64,000 nucleotides of DNA from Lutraria lutraria (Eukaryota; Mollusca; Bivalvia; Venerida; Mactridae). The stretch is from NCBI GenBank assembly GCA_964023205.1, contig OZ026835.1:39653083-39717082 (forward strand). Direction: 5' to 3'. The position numbers and the translations under genes are program-made. The notes under the pieces were generated by a model, which worked only from the letters and a program-made list of their open reading frames with translations, searched no databases and was not told the origin of the DNA. Numbering within the stretch: the stretch's first letter is position 1; each line of letters opens with the position of its first letter. This document shows, one piece after another, positions 61,891 to 64,000 of this stretch.

Positions 61891-63142
61891 GTTTGTCCTC
61901 AGTCAATCAATTATCAACCTATCAGCAAACTCAGTGCTCCAGATAAATTTTTTTAATGGAAGTCAATATACTCCAAGTGAGGTGAATGCATCCCTTGAAT
62001 GTTTATAACCGCTGTGACCCTATTACCGCAAGTGCCCAGATAATTACAATGATTGGCACATGCGTGTCGCCTCCTAAACCGAAACATACCATATTGTCTA
62101 AATAACGAAAACAAAATTGCTACAATGTTCGAGGAAACCAAAACTAGATAGCAAGATCTTCAATGATCTGGCCATTTGATATTAATTTGATTTTGAAATT
62201 TTGGAAGTGAGAGATTGGATGGCACGAGACACTTAAATTAAGAATCCATAAGAACAAAGCATGACATGCTCAATCAATCTTTTCAACTGAGAACCCTTTT
62301 ATTACAAACTTATTCAAAACTTTAGCCAAAACCTTCTGATACAGTAAACCTTAACCTTGGAGGTTGTTAAAAGACCGGCATTTTTTTAAAACATTGTACA
62401 CATGAGTTACTTCAACAACAGGTTTCTAAGTAAGTGACATCATACACAAAAAAGTGTGATACCCATACAATGACCTATTTTTTTCTTATTATTAATGGAA
62501 ATGAAATACAAAACAGTAGTGTACTTGGTGCAATACATAAAATTAAACTCTGTTAGCAAGTCTGAGTAACACCAGTAACAACTGAAATATCCGGGCGAGT
62601 GGGTATAATTGTTCACAACTGTCAAAGCTTCCTCTATTTCCGAACTAAGGAAACAGTACAAAAGGCAAATGCTGAAATTCATCGAGTTCACGATAACTAC
62701 AGAAGAATAAAATTCGATTTCTAAAAATCACATTGTATTTTGCCTAAGAATAAAGGTAACACAACCATCAGTTTATAAGGTATGTAATGAAATATTAGCA
62801 CATTCAAGTATAAATGTTGTACCTTGCATTCAGAACATTGGAACCTCCTGTCAGCAACAACTTGTAACTCTTAAAATGTCCCCTGCTGGGGTTTCCTTTT
62901 GGAGCCACTTGATCACATGGGGTTCTACCAGAGGTCCATGGCTACATGGCCCTGCGTCGTCAATCCACTCATGTTCATCCATTACATGAAGAACTCTAAA
63001 ACAGAGATCCTGAAAAACAAAATATATTGTGAGTCAGTGACTTGCAACAAAGAAATGAGCATTCAATCTTTACTTTGCATGCATTTTGATTTTATTGCAT
63101 AAGATAGGACCTGGTTTGCAAAGAAATTGACTGCATAAGAAA

Positions 63143-63555
63143 CTAGAGCTTGTCACAAGAGTGATGAATACCCCCACAAAAACGCCATGCCTCACTAAAA
63201 CTCTGCAGGAAACACTATGTGAACTTGAAAAAGTACTGATTTTTTGTATATATTGGTGAACATTTCTGCCAAATATTTCAGAACTCCATCCACAAATAAC
63301 AAAGTTACTGAGCTGAGACAGAAGAAAGTAATACATTTTTTACCTTTCACATGTAAGTGTGACCTTAACTTTGACCATGGAGGTACAGAACTGCAATTTT
63401 GCATGGGAGACATTCCCATGTGTAAATTAACATTTCTGCCAAATATTTTTTGAAATCATTGGATGGACAACAAGAGTTTAGGTCCGGACACATACAGACG
63501 CACATACAAGGTGACTCCAGTATCCCACAAAGACACATCCTGTGGCATATAAAGA
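63143..63555. repeat. Dispersed repeat, CTAGAGCTTGTCAC family
   Basis: Begins AACTAGAGCTTGTCACAAG with GATGAATACCCCC and ends CACATCCTGTGGCATATAAAG. It is related at its start to the elements at 22765 and 59802. Two internal copies of ACATTTCTGCCAAATATTT lie at about 63258 and 63430. Confidence 0.5.
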
Positions 63556-64000
63556 GTTAGTCATATCTATGTCACCAAAGACAGCATTACATTACCTGTA
63601 TGAAATTATCGTGAACTCCTCAACTGAACTGAATACATGATGTGTCACAGATGTGATAAAAGTGACTAACTACATGGCTGCACCACCTTTTTTTTAACTG
63701 ACCACAATCCATTTGCTGAGCAGCCTGAAAAAGTGCATTTAACATTTACTTGCATAATTATTATATTCATTACAATGTTTCAAAAGGAAAGGTATAATTC
63801 TGCCCACTACTGGTATTCAACAAGTCTACAAACACCGCAATGTTCAAATGACCTGAAATTAAAAATATTGATTGAACTATGCTTTCATAATCTTATTTTG
63901 CCATATGTTAGCAGCATTCCTTGGGTGTAGTATGGGTGTTTGGTGCCTGGGTATCCTTTCCTAGGAAAATATCATGTTATGAAAATATAAACCAGTGAAT
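63556..64000. other. Window end, nothing supported
   Basis: AT-rich sequence without splice pairs, repeat ends or a protein-like frame. Confidence 0.4.

Larger units (their letters stand above)
59530..63009 (-). pseudogene. Broken transposase-like gene
   Basis: Three minus-strand pieces appear in order. 63009-62823 has C-S-H-G-P-L and V-I-K-W-L after a good acceptor, then a stop. 61505 to about 61330 has G-D-L-E-E-F-N-S-L then, after a 2-base shift, R-Y-A-Y and A-K-N-S-I-V-A-L-N-H-N. 59628-59530 ends Y-V-L-I-Q-E-H-K-R-R-L and stop. The order H-G-P-L, E-E-F-x-S, K-R-x-A-(F/Y), A-L-x-H-N matches a family of transposase-like proteins common in molluscs and cnidarians as I recall them; the name Kolobok is possible but unproven. 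Frameshifts and inserted repeats at 60.2-61.0 and 61.6-61.9 kb argue for a dead copy. Confidence 0.45.

Overview
This window looks like nuclear DNA of a lophotrochozoan animal, most likely a bivalve mollusc. The coding exons are short and separated by AT-rich introns with canonical GT/AG borders. The dispersed repeats are of the kind common in bivalve genomes: tandem-core elements, tRNA-derived SINEs and short TIR elements. The species assignment is inference from repeat style and gene content. No prokaryotic operon, CRISPR array, rRNA or convincing functional tRNA was seen.

Three protein-coding genes can be assembled with consistent splice phases. (1) Plus strand, 3438-9372: three exons encode a 542-residue beta-adaptin trunk most like AP-4 beta (AP4B1), with no recognisable hinge or ear. 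(2) Minus strand, 36801-16225: ten coding exons plus a 5' untranslated exon near 37.3 kb encode a 1036-residue protein with a vWA domain (complete MIDAS), a DUF4537/Tudor-like region and long charged coiled coils, as in the VWA3B/C11orf16 group. (3) Minus strand, 55775-47781, 5' end not resolved: nine exons encode fibronectin-III-like modules resembling the juxtamembrane part of receptor tyrosine phosphatases, one transmembrane helix and a short tail with three tyrosine motifs. No phosphatase domain lies before the stop codon, so this may be a phosphatase-less receptor built on an RPTP-type ectodomain.

The rest is mostly mobile-element sequence. 2.3-7.0 kb holds inverted GACCCC-type arrays flanked by a 13-bp direct repeat that enclose AP4B1 exon 1, plus a tandem-core element in intron 1. 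9.5-10.9 kb is a TIR element just after AP4B1. 12-16 kb is gene-poor with MITEs. The introns of the vWA gene carry a 19-20-bp minisatellite, nested tandem-core elements and fold-back elements. 38.1-40.2 kb is a dead Ty3/gypsy pol with a 60-bp hairpin inside it. 40.5-41.6 kb is another tandem-core element. 44.1-45.9 kb has gag- and protease-like remnants. 52.5-54.4 kb is a 1.9-kb TIR element with an 8-bp target duplication. 56.0-58.45 kb has splice signals for a plus-strand non-coding transcript. 59.5-63.0 kb has broken minus-strand exons of a transposase-like protein interrupted by repeats, including a 458-bp hAT-like MITE.

The three genes have no visible functional link: vesicle-coat adaptor, probable ciliary or cytoskeletal vWA protein, and cell-surface receptor. 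All exon borders come from reading splice signals and phase by eye; family assignments come from recognisable motifs and memory of the families, not from a search.
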